NCBI GenBank assembly: GCA_900552075.1
Contig: URYL01000007.1
Span: 76,976-140,975, forward strand
Length of the DNA stretch: 64,000 nucleotides
Direction: 5' to 3'
Source of the DNA: an uncultured Bacteroides sp.
Lineage (GTDB): Bacteria; Bacteroidota; Bacteroidia; Bacteroidales; Bacteroidaceae
A program made the position numbers and the translations under genes. Below, one piece after another: positions 43,539 to 52,937 of this stretch. The notes under the pieces are model-generated. The model was not told where the DNA came from. It saw only the letters and a program-made list of their open reading frames with translations, and did not search any database. How positions within the stretch are numbered: position 1 is the first letter of the stretch; each line of letters begins with the position of its first letter.

Positions 43539-45266
43539 ATGAACGTATTAGAATTAAGCGAACAGGAAATTATCAGACGTAACAGTCTGAATGAGTTGAG
43601 AGCAATGGGGATTGACCCATACCCTGCTGCCGAGTATGTAACCAACGCTTTTTCGACTGACATTAAAGCCGAATTTAAAGACGATGCGGAACCCCGCAAA
43701 GTGTCTGTAGCCGGTCGTATCATGTCTCGCCGCGTCATGGGTAAGGCATCCTTCATTGAATTGCAAGACTCTAAAGGTCGTATTCAAGTATATATAACCC
43801 GTGACGACATCTGTCCGGGAGAAAACAAAGATTTATACAATGTTGTTTTCAAACGTTTGCTGGACTTGGGTGATTTCATCGGAATTGAAGGCTTTGTATT
43901 CCGTACACAGACAGGCGAAGTTTCCATTCATGCACAGAAACTGACAGTGTTGTCCAAATCAATCCGTCCGCTTCCGATTGTGAAATACAAAGACGGAGTG
44001 GCATACGACAAATTCGAAGACCCTGAACTCCGCTACCGCCAGCGCTATGTAGACCTGGTAGTCAACGACGGAGTCAAAGATATTTTCCTGAAACGGAGCA
44101 AAATCTACAATTCCATGAGAGAATATTTCAATTCCAAAGGCTATGTGGAAGTAGAAACTCCGATTCTCCAGTCTATCCCGGGAGGTGCTGCAGCACGCCC
44201 GTTCATCACTCACCACAACGCACTCGACATTCCTTTGTACATGCGTATTGCCAGTGAATTGTACCTGAAACGACTGATTGTAGGTGGTTTTGAAGGCGTG
44301 TACGAAATTGGCAAGAACTTCCGTAACGAAGGTATGGACCGTACACACAACCCAGAATTCACTTGTATGGAAATCTATGTCGCTTATAAAGACTACAACT
44401 GGATGATGAAGTTTACGGAAAACATGCTCGAAAAAATCTGCATGGACGTAAACGGCACCACAGAAGTCAAGATTGGTGACAACGTTATCAGTTTCAAGGC
44501 TCCGTTCAAGCGTGTCACTATGCTGGATTCCATCAAAGAATTCACCGGATACGACCTGACCGGCATGAGTGAGGAACAGATTCGAGAAGTGTGCCAGAAA
44601 CTAAACATGGAAATAGATGATACCATGGGTAAGGGCAAGCTGATTGACGAAATCTTTGGGGAATTCTGTGAAGGTAACTACATCCAACCAACCTTCATCA
44701 CCGACTATCCGATTGAAATGTCTCCACTGACCAAAAAGCACCGCAACAATCCAGACCTGACCGAACGCTTCGAGCTGATGGTAAATGGAAAGGAACTTTG
44801 TAATGCCTATTCAGAGCTAAATGACCCGATTGACCAGCTAGAACGTTTTGAAGAACAGATGCGTCTGAGCGAAAAGGGAGATGATGAAGCCATGATTATC
44901 GACAAGGACTTTGTACGCGCCTTGGAATACGGTATGCCTCCCACTTCAGGTATGGGTATCGGTATGGACCGTTTGGTCATGCTGATGACAGGACAAAATA
45001 CCATTCAGGAAGTATTGTTCTTCCCGCAAATGCGTCCAGAAAAAGTCATCCCCAAAGATGCACCGGCCAAATTCATGGAACTGGGTGTAGCAGAAGACTG
45101 GGTACCTGTTCTCCAGAAAGCCGGATATAACCTGGTAAGCGACATGAAAGATGTCAACCCTCAGAAACTCCATCAGGATATCTGCGGTATCAATAAAAAA
45201 TACAAACTGGAGCTGAAAAACCCGACTGTGGACGAAGTGGCAGGCTGGATAGAAAAGATTAAATAA
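43539..45266 (+). CDS. lysS: Lysyl-tRNA synthetase, class II
   Basis: 575 residues: N-terminal OB-fold anticodon-binding domain (about 50-150), then the class II catalytic core with motif 2 (GKNFRNEGMDRTHNPEFT) and motif 3 (GMGIGMDRLVML). About 70 residues beyond E. coli LysS form a C-terminal extension. It charges tRNA-Lys. First of a row with gpsA and pgi, separated from gpsA by a weak hairpin. Confidence 0.96.
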   Translation: MNVLELSEQEIIRRNSLNELRAMGIDPYPAAEYVTNAFSTDIKAEFKDDAEPRKVSVAGRIMSRRVMGKASFIELQDSKGRIQVYITRDDICPGENKDLYNVVFKRLLDLGDFIGIEGFVFRTQTGEVSIHAQKLTVLSKSIRPLPIVKYKDGVAYDKFEDPELRYRQRYVDLVVNDGVKDIFLKRSKIYNSMREYFNSKGYVEVETPILQSIPGGAAARPFITHHNALDIPLYMRIASELYLKRLIVGGFEGVYEIGKNFRNEGMDRTHNPEFTCMEIYVAYKDYNWMMKFTENMLEKICMDVNGTTEVKIGDNVISFKAPFKRVTMLDSIKEFTGYDLTGMSEEQIREVCQKLNMEIDDTMGKGKLIDEIFGEFCEGNYIQPTFITDYPIEMSPLTKKHRNNPDLTERFELMVNGKELCNAYSELNDPIDQLERFEEQMRLSEKGDDEAMIIDKDFVRALEYGMPPTSGMGIGMDRLVMLMTGQNTIQEVLFFPQMRPEKVIPKDAPAKFMELGVAEDWVPVLQKAGYNLVSDMKDVNPQKLHQDICGINKKYKLELKNPTVDEVAGWIEKIK

Positions 45267-45280
45267 ATGAATAAAAGGGT

Positions 45281-45320
45281 ATGAAGGGCAAAGAAATTTC
45301 CTTGCCCTTCATATCTGTTT
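45281..45320 (+). terminator. Hairpin between lysS and gpsA
   Basis: 11-bp stem (45281-45291 with 45302-45312) followed by a T-rich stretch; probably a partial terminator, since gpsA has no strong promoter of its own. Confidence 0.6.
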
Positions 45321-45338
45321 TTCATTAAATATAAAAGT

Positions 45339-46334
45339 ATGAAATTACCCGGAAAAATAGCAATCATGGGGGGAGGAAGCTGGGCTACAGCTATTGCCAA
45401 GATTATATTGACCCAGGCGGAATCAATAAACTGGTACATGCGCCGTGACGACCGAATTGAAGAATTCAAACGTCTGGGACATAATCCGGCTTATCTGACA
45501 AGTGTGCGTTTCGACATGAAATGTATCAATTTTTCATCAGACATCAACAAGGTAGTAAGAGAATCAGATACACTGATTTTCGTAACTCCTTCACCTTATC
45601 TGAAAAGTCACCTCAAGAAGCTAAAAACCAAACTGAAGGATAAATTCATCGTTACCGCCATCAAAGGTATTGTTCCAGACGAAAACCTGATTGTATCCGA
45701 TTATTTCCATCAGATATACGATGTCCCCGAAAATAACATCGCGGTATTGGCGGGTCCGTGTCATGCAGAAGAAGTAGCCTTGGAAAGGCTTTCTTACCTC
45801 ACGGTAGGCTGCAAGGATATCGAGAAAGCCAAAATGTTTGCCAAACAACTGGCGGGACACTACATCAAGACTTCTGTCAATACAGACGTGGCCGGCATTG
45901 AATATGCTTCCGTCTTGAAAAACGTATATGCCATTGCAGCTGGAATCTGCAGCGGTCTGAAATATGGAGACAATTTTCAGGCTGTACTGGTTTCCAATGC
46001 CTTGCAGGAAATGAACCGCTTTCTAGATACCGTACATCCGGTCAACCGCTGCACAAACGATTCGGCCTACTTGGGCGACCTGCTCGTGACGTCTTATTCC
46101 AATTTCAGCCGTAACCGCGTATTCGGAACCATGATTGGGAAAGGATACTCCGTGAAAAGCGCACAGATTGAAATGGAAATGATTGCAGAAGGTTATTATG
46201 GAACCAAATGTATCAAGGAACTGAACAAACACCTGCACGTAAACATGCCGATTGTGGATGCCGTCTACAATATTCTTTACGAGCGGATATCTCCAATGAT
46301 TGAAATTAAATTATTAACTGATTCATTTAGATAA
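45339..46334 (+). CDS. gpsA: Glycerol-3-phosphate dehydrogenase [NAD(P)+]
   Basis: 331 residues. Rossmann motif MGGGSWATAIAKI (about 9-21), TAIKGIVPDE, AVLAGPCHAEEV and the catalytic Lys region SVLKNVYAIAAGI. It makes sn-glycerol-3-phosphate for phospholipids. Ends 14 bp before pgi, so the two are co-transcribed. Confidence 0.95.
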   Translation: MKLPGKIAIMGGGSWATAIAKIILTQAESINWYMRRDDRIEEFKRLGHNPAYLTSVRFDMKCINFSSDINKVVRESDTLIFVTPSPYLKSHLKKLKTKLKDKFIVTAIKGIVPDENLIVSDYFHQIYDVPENNIAVLAGPCHAEEVALERLSYLTVGCKDIEKAKMFAKQLAGHYIKTSVNTDVAGIEYASVLKNVYAIAAGICSGLKYGDNFQAVLVSNALQEMNRFLDTVHPVNRCTNDSAYLGDLLVTSYSNFSRNRVFGTMIGKGYSVKSAQIEMEMIAEGYYGTKCIKELNKHLHVNMPIVDAVYNILYERISPMIEIKLLTDSFR

Positions 46335-46348
46335 ACTCAAAAACAGTT

Positions 46349-47698
46349 ATGGAAAATATTAAACTAAACGTGGAAAAAACTTTGGACTTCATCTCCAAAG
46401 AAAAATTGGCTTCTTATGAACCAAAAGTAAAAGCTTGTATGGAAACGCTGGAAAAAGGTACAGGCTTGGGAAATGACTTTTTGGGCTGGTTGCACTTACC
46501 GTCTTCCATCACTAAGGAACATTTGAACGACCTGAAAGCTACCGCACAAACTCTTCGCGAAAACTGCGAAGTAGTAGTTGTAGCAGGTATCGGAGGAAGT
46601 TACTTGGGTGCACGTGCTGTCATTGAAGCCATGTCAAACAGCTTTGCCTGGTTGCAGGAAAAGAAAGCCGGACATCCGACTATCATCTTTGCCGGACACA
46701 ACATCAGCGAAGATTACCTGTTTGAACTGACTGAATATCTGAAAGACAAAAAATTCGGCGTCATCAACATATCTAAATCAGGAACTACTACCGAAACAGC
46801 TCTGGCTTTCCGCCTGCTGAAAAAACAGTGTGAAGATCAGAGAGGCAAGGAAATGGCCCGCAAAGTCATCGTAGCCGTAACCGATGCAAAGAAAGGTGCA
46901 GCTCGTGTCACTGCCGACAAGGAAGGATACAAATCATTCATCATCCCCGACAACGTAGGCGGACGTTTCTCTGTTCTGACTCCGGTAGGTCTGCTTCCGA
47001 TAGCAGTTGCAGGAATCGATATCGATCAGCTGGTAGCCGGTGCTTGCGAAATGGAAAAAGTATGCGCCAACGAAAACATGTACAAGAACCCGGCTGCGTT
47101 GTATGCTGCCACTCGTAACGAATTGTACCAGAGCGGTAAGAAAATTGAAATCCTGGTCAACTTCCAGCCGAAACTGCACTATTTCATGGAATGGTGGAAA
47201 CAGCTGTACGGTGAATCAGAAGGAAAAGACCACAAAGGTATCTATCCTAGCTCAGTAGATTTCTCTACCGACTTGCACTCTATGGGACAATGGATTCAGC
47301 AAGGTGAACGTACTATCTTCGAAACGGTCGTTTCTATTGAGACTCCGAGTCACGAACTCCACTTCCCGAGCGACGAAGAAAACTTGGATGGCTTGAACTT
47401 CCTGGCCGGAAAACGTATCGACGAAGTCAACAAGATGGCCGAACTGGGTACTCAGCTTGCCCACGTAGACGGAGGCGTTCCTAACTTGCGTGTCAGCGTG
47501 CCTTCATTGAACGAATACTATCTCGGACAACTTATCTACTTCTTTGAAAAGGCTTGTGGAATCAGCGGTTACCTGCTCGAAGTAAATCCGTTCAACCAAC
47601 CAGGTGTAGAAGCCTACAAAAAGAATATGTTCGCTCTTCTGAACAAACCGGGATACGAAAAAGAATCTGAAGCTATCCAGGCCCGTCTGAAGAAATAA
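46349..47698 (+). CDS. pgi: Glucose-6-phosphate isomerase
   Basis: 449 residues, the short bacterial type. Conserved sites: GGSYLGARA, SKSGTTTETA (phosphate-binding, about 147), GGRFSVLTPVGLLP and the catalytic Glu in GESEGKDHKG. Interconverts glucose-6-phosphate and fructose-6-phosphate, the product of NagB encoded 2.3 kb further on. Confidence 0.96.
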   Translation: MENIKLNVEKTLDFISKEKLASYEPKVKACMETLEKGTGLGNDFLGWLHLPSSITKEHLNDLKATAQTLRENCEVVVVAGIGGSYLGARAVIEAMSNSFAWLQEKKAGHPTIIFAGHNISEDYLFELTEYLKDKKFGVINISKSGTTTETALAFRLLKKQCEDQRGKEMARKVIVAVTDAKKGAARVTADKEGYKSFIIPDNVGGRFSVLTPVGLLPIAVAGIDIDQLVAGACEMEKVCANENMYKNPAALYAATRNELYQSGKKIEILVNFQPKLHYFMEWWKQLYGESEGKDHKGIYPSSVDFSTDLHSMGQWIQQGERTIFETVVSIETPSHELHFPSDEENLDGLNFLAGKRIDEVNKMAELGTQLAHVDGGVPNLRVSVPSLNEYYLGQLIYFFEKACGISGYLLEVNPFNQPGVEAYKKNMFALLNKPGYEKESEAIQARLKK

Positions 47699-47729
47699 AA
47701 AACGAGATACCTCTCCGTTTTTTAGTTTA

Positions 47730-47803
47730 CAGGCACGAATTACATGAAAAGCACCCTTCCGATGTGACAAACAGCAGAAAGGAATTCATGTAGTGCGTGC
47801 CTG
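47730..47803 (+). promoter_or_regulatory. Long imperfect hairpin between pgi and the HAD gene
   Basis: A 19-bp stem with 17 matches (47730-47748 with 47785-47803) and a 36-nt loop, in the 127-bp gap. No T-run directly follows, so it is not a standard terminator; it might be a processing site, a small RNA or a translation control. Confidence 0.45.
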
Positions 47804-47825
47804 AATATTATAAAAAAGTATCATC

Positions 47826-48569
47826 ATGTTTCAACAAAATATCCATCAATATCTCACCACCCATTCTTATACACACATCGATTTAAAAGCAGTATTGTTC
47901 GACATGGACGGCGTGCTGTTCGATTCCATGAAGAACCATGCCCGTGCCTGGCATGAAGCCATGAAACAGTATGGCATGAACCTGAGTCCGGAAGAAGCCT
48001 ATCTTCACGAAGGCCGTACAGGAGCTTCCACCATCAACATTGTCAGCCAACGGGAAAGAGGCTACGAGGCTTCTGAAGAAGAAATCAAGAAAATCTATCA
48101 AACCAAGAGCGACCTGTTCAACAGCCTCCCTAAAGCAGCGCCTATGCCCGGAGCCCTTGAAGTATTGAAAAAGATAAAGACTGCCGGCCTCATCCCTATG
48201 GTAGTCACCGGTTCCGGACAACATTCCTTGTTGGACAAACTGAATCATTACTACCCCAACATCTTCCACCGCGAACTGATGGTCACAGCTTTCGATGTAA
48301 AATATGGGAAACCCAATCCGGAGCCCTACCTGATGGCCTTACAAAAGGCTGGAATCAAAGCTGACGAAGCGATTGTCATCGAAAATGCACCACTTGGCGT
48401 ACGGGCCGGAGTAGCCGCCGGAATCTTTACAGTCGCCCTGAATACCGGACCACTTCCGGATGAAGTTCTCTTACAAGAAGGAGCAAACCTGCTTTTTCCT
48501 TCCATGCAGGCTTTCAATGAAAACTGGGAATCGTTCTACCAGTGTCTGCAAACCACTTCTTTTTTATAA
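47826..48569 (+). CDS. HAD-superfamily phosphatase / beta-phosphoglucomutase-like
   Basis: 247 residues. HAD motif I is FDMDGVLFDSM (nucleophile Asp about 25), motif II is TGSGQ, motif III/IV is KYGKPNPEPY and IENAPLGVRAG. The alpha-helical cap after motif I places it in subfamily I with beta-phosphoglucomutase and small sugar-phosphate phosphatases. Substrate not predictable; the position after pgi suggests a sugar phosphate. Confidence 0.85.
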   Translation: MFQQNIHQYLTTHSYTHIDLKAVLFDMDGVLFDSMKNHARAWHEAMKQYGMNLSPEEAYLHEGRTGASTINIVSQRERGYEASEEEIKKIYQTKSDLFNSLPKAAPMPGALEVLKKIKTAGLIPMVVTGSGQHSLLDKLNHYYPNIFHRELMVTAFDVKYGKPNPEPYLMALQKAGIKADEAIVIENAPLGVRAGVAAGIFTVALNTGPLPDEVLLQEGANLLFPSMQAFNENWESFYQCLQTTSFL

Positions 48570-48570
48570 T

Positions 48571-48632
48571 AAAAAATCCACAGAAAGAGCATACGATGTT
48601 CGCACAACTCTTTCGGTGGATTCTTATTTTAT
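48571..48632. terminator. Bidirectional terminator between the HAD and ROK genes
   Basis: Inverted repeat 48575-48589 with 48608-48622 (one mismatch), flanked by A-run and T-rich sequence, between convergent genes. Confidence 0.75.
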
Positions 48633-48651
48633 TGCTCAAAAGCCGGATTCG

Positions 48652-49857
48652 TTATTCCAACGCGAACAGCTTACTTCTTGACAACAAAGAAGAACCTATC
48701 ACATTAGCCTTCTCCTTCAATTCAGACAATACAATGTCTGAATCCTTATACATCAGATTCAATGTATATTTACGGACAGCCGAAATGACCGGAGGAAGCA
48801 GGTATTCTCCCACTTTTGAGAACTCACCACCAATAATCACCTGCTCAGGATTGAATACATTAATCAAGTCACCGATATGACGTCCTAATTTGGCTCCGAT
48901 TTCTTCCACCAGCTCGATGGCCAGCACGTCTTCCCGACGTACTGCTGAAATAATGTCGGCCAGCGTAATATCATCGATGGATTTCTCTTTCAGCAGGATA
49001 GAATTTTCTCCCTGACGAAGACGGGCGATAAACTTACGGTATAATGCCGAACAAGAAACTTCCGTCTCGATACATCCTTTCTTTCCGCAATAACAAATCT
49101 GCTGGTTGTCGTATCCATAGTTATGTCCAAATTCACCTGCAAACCCCGACATCCCGGAATACAACTTTCCATCAATGATGATAGCCATTCCCAGTCCCCA
49201 GTTCACATTGATAAATATAAGATTCTTCGGACACTTCTCCGGACGCGTAATATATTCTCCATACGCCATGGCCCGGCTGTCATTGTCTATGCAGACATTG
49301 ATGCCCAGCCTGTCGGTAAACATTTGAGCCAACGGCTTGTCACCAAATGTCAGGTGTGTATAACTACATCCTGTTTCCGGATTGACACGTCCGGTCATAC
49401 CGATACAAATATTCAATATCTTCGACTTGTCACAAGGAAGTTCATCGATAAAGATTTCTATTTCGCGGCAAATACGCTCCAGACATTCCGGTGTATTTTC
49501 CAATTTAAACGGAATTTCCATCTTTGTCTGCAACACATCTCCCTTAAAATTAATAGCACCTAAACTTAAAGACTGCACAGCCAACGCCACTCCTATAAAA
49601 TAGGCAGAATCCGAATTCAACCCATATAAACTGGGATGGCGCCCCCCACTGGTCTCCAGTTTTCCACAATCGTTCACATATCCCTCTTTGCACATTTCAT
49701 CCACAAATTTTGTCACGGTAGGAACGCTTAGCCCCATTGATTTAGACAAATCTGTAATTGTGGTGCTGCCTGCATAAATCAGATGCGTAATGATACGCTG
49801 TTTTACTAATGCACTTTTAACGCCTTTCTGTATGTTCGTCAATAGAGTCTGACCCAT
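48652..49857 (-). CDS. ROK-family transcriptional regulator (NagC-like)
   Basis: 401 residues. A winged helix-turn-helix (about 18-60; TTITDLSKSMGLSVPTVTKFVDEM) is followed by a ROK sugar-kinase-like domain with the zinc motif CYCGKKGCIETE and the GEFGH segment that contacts the sugar. Known: NagC and Mlc are ROK repressors sensing GlcNAc-6-phosphate or glucose transport. It is divergent from nagB with overlapping promoter regions, so it very likely controls nagB and the NagB-like/PIG-L gene. Confidence 0.9.
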   Translation of the reverse strand: MGQTLLTNIQKGVKSALVKQRIITHLIYAGSTTITDLSKSMGLSVPTVTKFVDEMCKEGYVNDCGKLETSGGRHPSLYGLNSDSAYFIGVALAVQSLSLGAINFKGDVLQTKMEIPFKLENTPECLERICREIEIFIDELPCDKSKILNICIGMTGRVNPETGCSYTHLTFGDKPLAQMFTDRLGINVCIDNDSRAMAYGEYITRPEKCPKNLIFINVNWGLGMAIIIDGKLYSGMSGFAGEFGHNYGYDNQQICYCGKKGCIETEVSCSALYRKFIARLRQGENSILLKEKSIDDITLADIISAVRREDVLAIELVEEIGAKLGRHIGDLINVFNPEQVIIGGEFSKVGEYLLPPVISAVRKYTLNLMYKDSDIVLSELKEKANVIGSSLLSRSKLFALE

Positions 49858-49884
49858 ATTCGTTATTTTTTATAGAAACATTTA

Positions 49885-49914
49885 CAAATGTAGAATTTTT
49901 CTTTAAAAAGTCAA
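49885..49914 (-). promoter_or_regulatory. Promoter of the ROK regulator gene
   Basis: TTG, 19 bp, TACATTTG on the minus strand, 28 bp upstream of the gene; only 22 bp from the divergent nagB promoter. Confidence 0.65.
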
Positions 49915-49936
49915 GCATAAAAAATCTATTTTTTTA

Positions 49937-49968
49937 TTTGACATTCTGAGTAAGCTTTGATATATTTG
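49937..49968 (+). promoter_or_regulatory. nagB promoter
   Basis: TTTG (49937-49940), 20 bp, TATATTTG (49961-49968); a full consensus match. Leader about 58 nt, AT-rich. Confidence 0.8.
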
Positions 49969-50033
49969 CAGAAGTAAGTTAATTTTCGAAGATTACAATT
50001 AAATTAATTTCAATATTCAAAATTCTAACCACC

Positions 50034-50825
50034 ATGAGACTAATCATTGAATCTGATTACAGTGCTCTGTCCAACTGGGCAGCAAATTATGTTGCAAAGA
50101 AAATCAACGCAGCGAACCCTACAAAAGAAAAACCGTTTGTATTGGGTCTTCCTACCGGTTCATCTCCATTGGGAATGTATAAAGCCCTGATTGAACTGAA
50201 TAAAAAAGGAGCTGTATCTTTTAAAAATGTAGTGACTTTCAACATGGACGAATACGTTGGGCTTCCCGAATCTCATCCGGAGAGCTACCACTCATTCATG
50301 TTCAACAATTTCTTCAACCACATCGACATCTGCAAGGAAAACATCCACATCCTGAATGGGAATGCAGCCGATTTGGAAGCAGAATGTGCGCACTATGAGA
50401 AGGAAATTGAAAAATTCGGCGGTATCGACCTGTTCCTGGGAGGTATCGGTCCCGACGGTCACATCGCGTTCAACGAACCGGGATCTTCATTGAGTTCACG
50501 CACACGTGTGAAAACACTGACTACCGACACCATCATTGCCAACTCTCGTTTCTTCGAAAACGACGTCAACAAAGTGCCCAAAACAGCTCTGACCGTAGGA
50601 GTAGGCACAGTGCTTTCTGCCAAAGAAGTGTTGATTATCTGCAACGGACACAACAAGGCTCGCGCTTTGCAGCATGCAGTTGAAGGAGGTATTACACAGA
50701 TGTGGACCATCAGCGCACTCCAGATGCACCAGCATGGCATCATCGTATGCGACGAAGCTGCAACGGACGAACTGAAAGTCGGCACTTACAAGTACTTCAA
50801 AGACATCGAAAAGAACAATCTTTAA
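50034..50825 (+). CDS. nagB: Glucosamine-6-phosphate deaminase
   Basis: 263 residues; E. coli NagB numbering holds. Catalytic residues are all present: Asp 72 (FNMDEYVGL), Asp 141 and His 143 (GPDGHIAFNEP) and Glu 148. It converts GlcN-6-phosphate to fructose-6-phosphate and ammonia. First gene of a two-gene unit; the next gene begins 11 bp later. No nagA (GlcNAc-6-phosphate deacetylase of the amidohydrolase type) is in the window. Confidence 0.97.
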   Translation: MRLIIESDYSALSNWAANYVAKKINAANPTKEKPFVLGLPTGSSPLGMYKALIELNKKGAVSFKNVVTFNMDEYVGLPESHPESYHSFMFNNFFNHIDICKENIHILNGNAADLEAECAHYEKEIEKFGGIDLFLGGIGPDGHIAFNEPGSSLSSRTRVKTLTTDTIIANSRFFENDVNKVPKTALTVGVGTVLSAKEVLIICNGHNKARALQHAVEGGITQMWTISALQMHQHGIIVCDEAATDELKVGTYKYFKDIEKNNL

Positions 50826-50836
50826 TTTACTAATTT

Positions 50837-52822
50837 ATGAGAACAAACCTAAGCTCTCAAATCTCACTGAACCGTGTATCCCCCAGATATTACCGACCGG
50901 AAAATGCGGTGGAACGTTCTGTACTGACACGACTCGAAAAAATCCCCACTAACATCTTTGAGACCATTGATGAAGGAGTGGTACAGATTGCCAATGAAAT
51001 CGTAGCCAAAATACAGGACAGACAACGCGAAGGAAAGTTCTGCACCATTGCAGTAGGTACTGGTGCCTCCCTGCGTCCGCTCTTTGCCGAACTGATTCGG
51101 AAACACAAAGATGAAGGCGTCAGCTTCCGCAACGTAGTATTTTTCAACCTGTATGAATATTATCCGTTGACAGACGAGGCCGGAAGCAGCTTTAACCACC
51201 TGAACAAACTTTTCCTGTCTCAGATAGACATCGACCGCCAGAACATTTTCACCATGGACGGAACGATTCCTCAGGAAGCCATTACGGAACACTGCCGTTT
51301 GTACGAACAGCGTATCCAGACCTTCGGTGGCATCGACATCGTCATCATGGGAGTAGGCCGGGAAGGAAACATCGGTATGAATGAACCAGGCTCACACGCC
51401 AGCTCCACCACCCGACTGATTTTGATTGACGCGACCTCCCGTTCGGAAGCCGCACACAATATCGGAGTAGATAACCTGCCTCCTTGCTCCATTACCATGG
51501 GTATCAATACCATTTTAGGAGCACGGAAAGTATATCTGCTGGCATGGGGAGAGGATAAAGCAGACATTATCCGAAGCGCAGTGGAAGACAAGGTAAGTGA
51601 CACTTTGCCGGCTTCCTACCTGCAACTCCATTCCAACACTTCAGTTTGCATTGACTTGGCTGCAGCTGCTCACCTGACACGTATCCAGCGTCCGTGGCTG
51701 GTAACAAGCTGTGAATGGAACGACAAGCTGGTGAGAAGTGCCATTGTATGGTTGTGTACTACCCTCAACAAGCCGATTCTGAAACTGACCAACAAGGATT
51801 ATAACGAAAATGGCTTGAGCGAGCTGTTAGCACTTTACGGCTCTGCCTACAATGCCAACATCAAAGTGTTCAACGACCTGCAACATACCATCACCGGATG
51901 GCCGGGTGGGAAACCGAATGCCGACGATACGTATCGTCCGGAACGCGCCAAACCGTTCCCAAAACGCGTAGTGGTATTCTCTCCGCATCCGGACGACGAT
52001 GTCATCTCCATGGGAGGTACCTTGCGCCGTTTGGTACAGCAGGGACACGATGTACACGTAGCTTATGAAACTTCCGGAAACATTGCCGTAGGCGACGAAG
52101 AAGTAGTTCGCTTCATGCACTTCATCAACGGCTTCAACCAGCTGTTTGAAAACAGCGAAGACAAAGTGATCAGCGAGAAATATGCGGAAATCAAGAAATT
52201 CTTCTCTACCAAGAAAGAAGGACAGATGGATACCCGCGACATTCTAACCATCAAGGGATTGATTCGTCGTGGAGAAGCCCGTACAGCTTGTACGTTCAAC
52301 CGCATTCCATTGGATCACTGCCACTTCCTGGATCTTCCGTTCTATGAAACCGGAAAAATTGAGAAGAATCCAATCAGCGAGGCCGATGTGGAAATCGTAC
52401 TGAATCTGCTTCGTGAAGTGAAACCTCACCAGATTTATGTGGCCGGCGACTTGGCCGACCCGCACGGTACTCACCGTGTATGTACGGATGCCGTATTCGC
52501 TGCCATCGACGAAGAAAAGAATGCTGGAGCTGAATGGTTGAAAGATTGCCGTATCTGGATGTACCGTGGTGCATGGGCTGAATGGGAAATCGAGAACATC
52601 GAAATGGCCGTACCTTTGAGTCCGGAAGAACTTCGCGCGAAACGCAACTCCATCCTGAAACATCAGTCGCAGATGGAAAGCGCCCCGTTCCTGGGCAATG
52701 ACGAACGACTGTTCTGGCAGAGAAGTGAAGACCGCAACCGCGGAACCGCTTCGCTTTATGACCACTTAGGACTGGCTTGCTATGAAGCCATGGAAGCTTT
52801 TGTAGAATATAAACCTATCTAA
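50837..52822 (+). CDS. NagB-like domain fused to a PIG-L deacetylase
   Basis: 661 residues. Residues 1-280 align with NagB, but the catalytic Asp 72 position is Tyr 106 (FNLYEYYPL) and the Asp 141/His 143 pair is Glu 176/Asn 178 (GREGNIGMNEP); only the following Glu is kept. Residues 370-661 are a PIG-L/LmbE zinc deacetylase with the metal motif HPDDD (about 384) and HGTHR (about 543). Known PIG-L enzymes deacetylate GlcNAc groups. Inferred: an inactive sugar-phosphate-binding domain guiding a GlcNAc or GlcNAc-6-phosphate deacetylase, which would take the place of NagA and supply NagB. Homologues are often annotated just as GlcN-6-phosphate deaminase, which the residues do not support. Confidence 0.85.
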   Translation: MRTNLSSQISLNRVSPRYYRPENAVERSVLTRLEKIPTNIFETIDEGVVQIANEIVAKIQDRQREGKFCTIAVGTGASLRPLFAELIRKHKDEGVSFRNVVFFNLYEYYPLTDEAGSSFNHLNKLFLSQIDIDRQNIFTMDGTIPQEAITEHCRLYEQRIQTFGGIDIVIMGVGREGNIGMNEPGSHASSTTRLILIDATSRSEAAHNIGVDNLPPCSITMGINTILGARKVYLLAWGEDKADIIRSAVEDKVSDTLPASYLQLHSNTSVCIDLAAAAHLTRIQRPWLVTSCEWNDKLVRSAIVWLCTTLNKPILKLTNKDYNENGLSELLALYGSAYNANIKVFNDLQHTITGWPGGKPNADDTYRPERAKPFPKRVVVFSPHPDDDVISMGGTLRRLVQQGHDVHVAYETSGNIAVGDEEVVRFMHFINGFNQLFENSEDKVISEKYAEIKKFFSTKKEGQMDTRDILTIKGLIRRGEARTACTFNRIPLDHCHFLDLPFYETGKIEKNPISEADVEIVLNLLREVKPHQIYVAGDLADPHGTHRVCTDAVFAAIDEEKNAGAEWLKDCRIWMYRGAWAEWEIENIEMAVPLSPEELRAKRNSILKHQSQMESAPFLGNDERLFWQRSEDRNRGTASLYDHLGLACYEAMEAFVEYKPI

Positions 52823-52844
52823 AAAGCATTCATATCATCCCTAT

Positions 52845-52912
52845 AAAAGACACAGAAACGAAGGATTTCTTCCCGATGAAGAAAGACCCGTTTCCGTGTC
52901 TTTTCTTTTTTT
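52845..52912 (+). terminator. Terminator after the NagB-like/PIG-L gene
   Basis: 16-bp inverted repeat with one mismatch (52845-52860 with 52889-52904), then a long T-tract. Confidence 0.8.
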
Positions 52913-52937
52913 ACTTGTCACTCATATTTTTATCTAC

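Noticed and set aside
49969..50033. ROK operator in the nagB leader
   Set aside because: AT-rich inverted stretches are present but none is clearly better than chance; an operator is likely yet cannot be placed.
50034..52822. nagB and the NagB-like domain as a simple recent duplication
   Set aside because: The two share the fold only distantly and differ at catalytic positions; the second is also fused to a PIG-L domain, so an old divergence is more likely.
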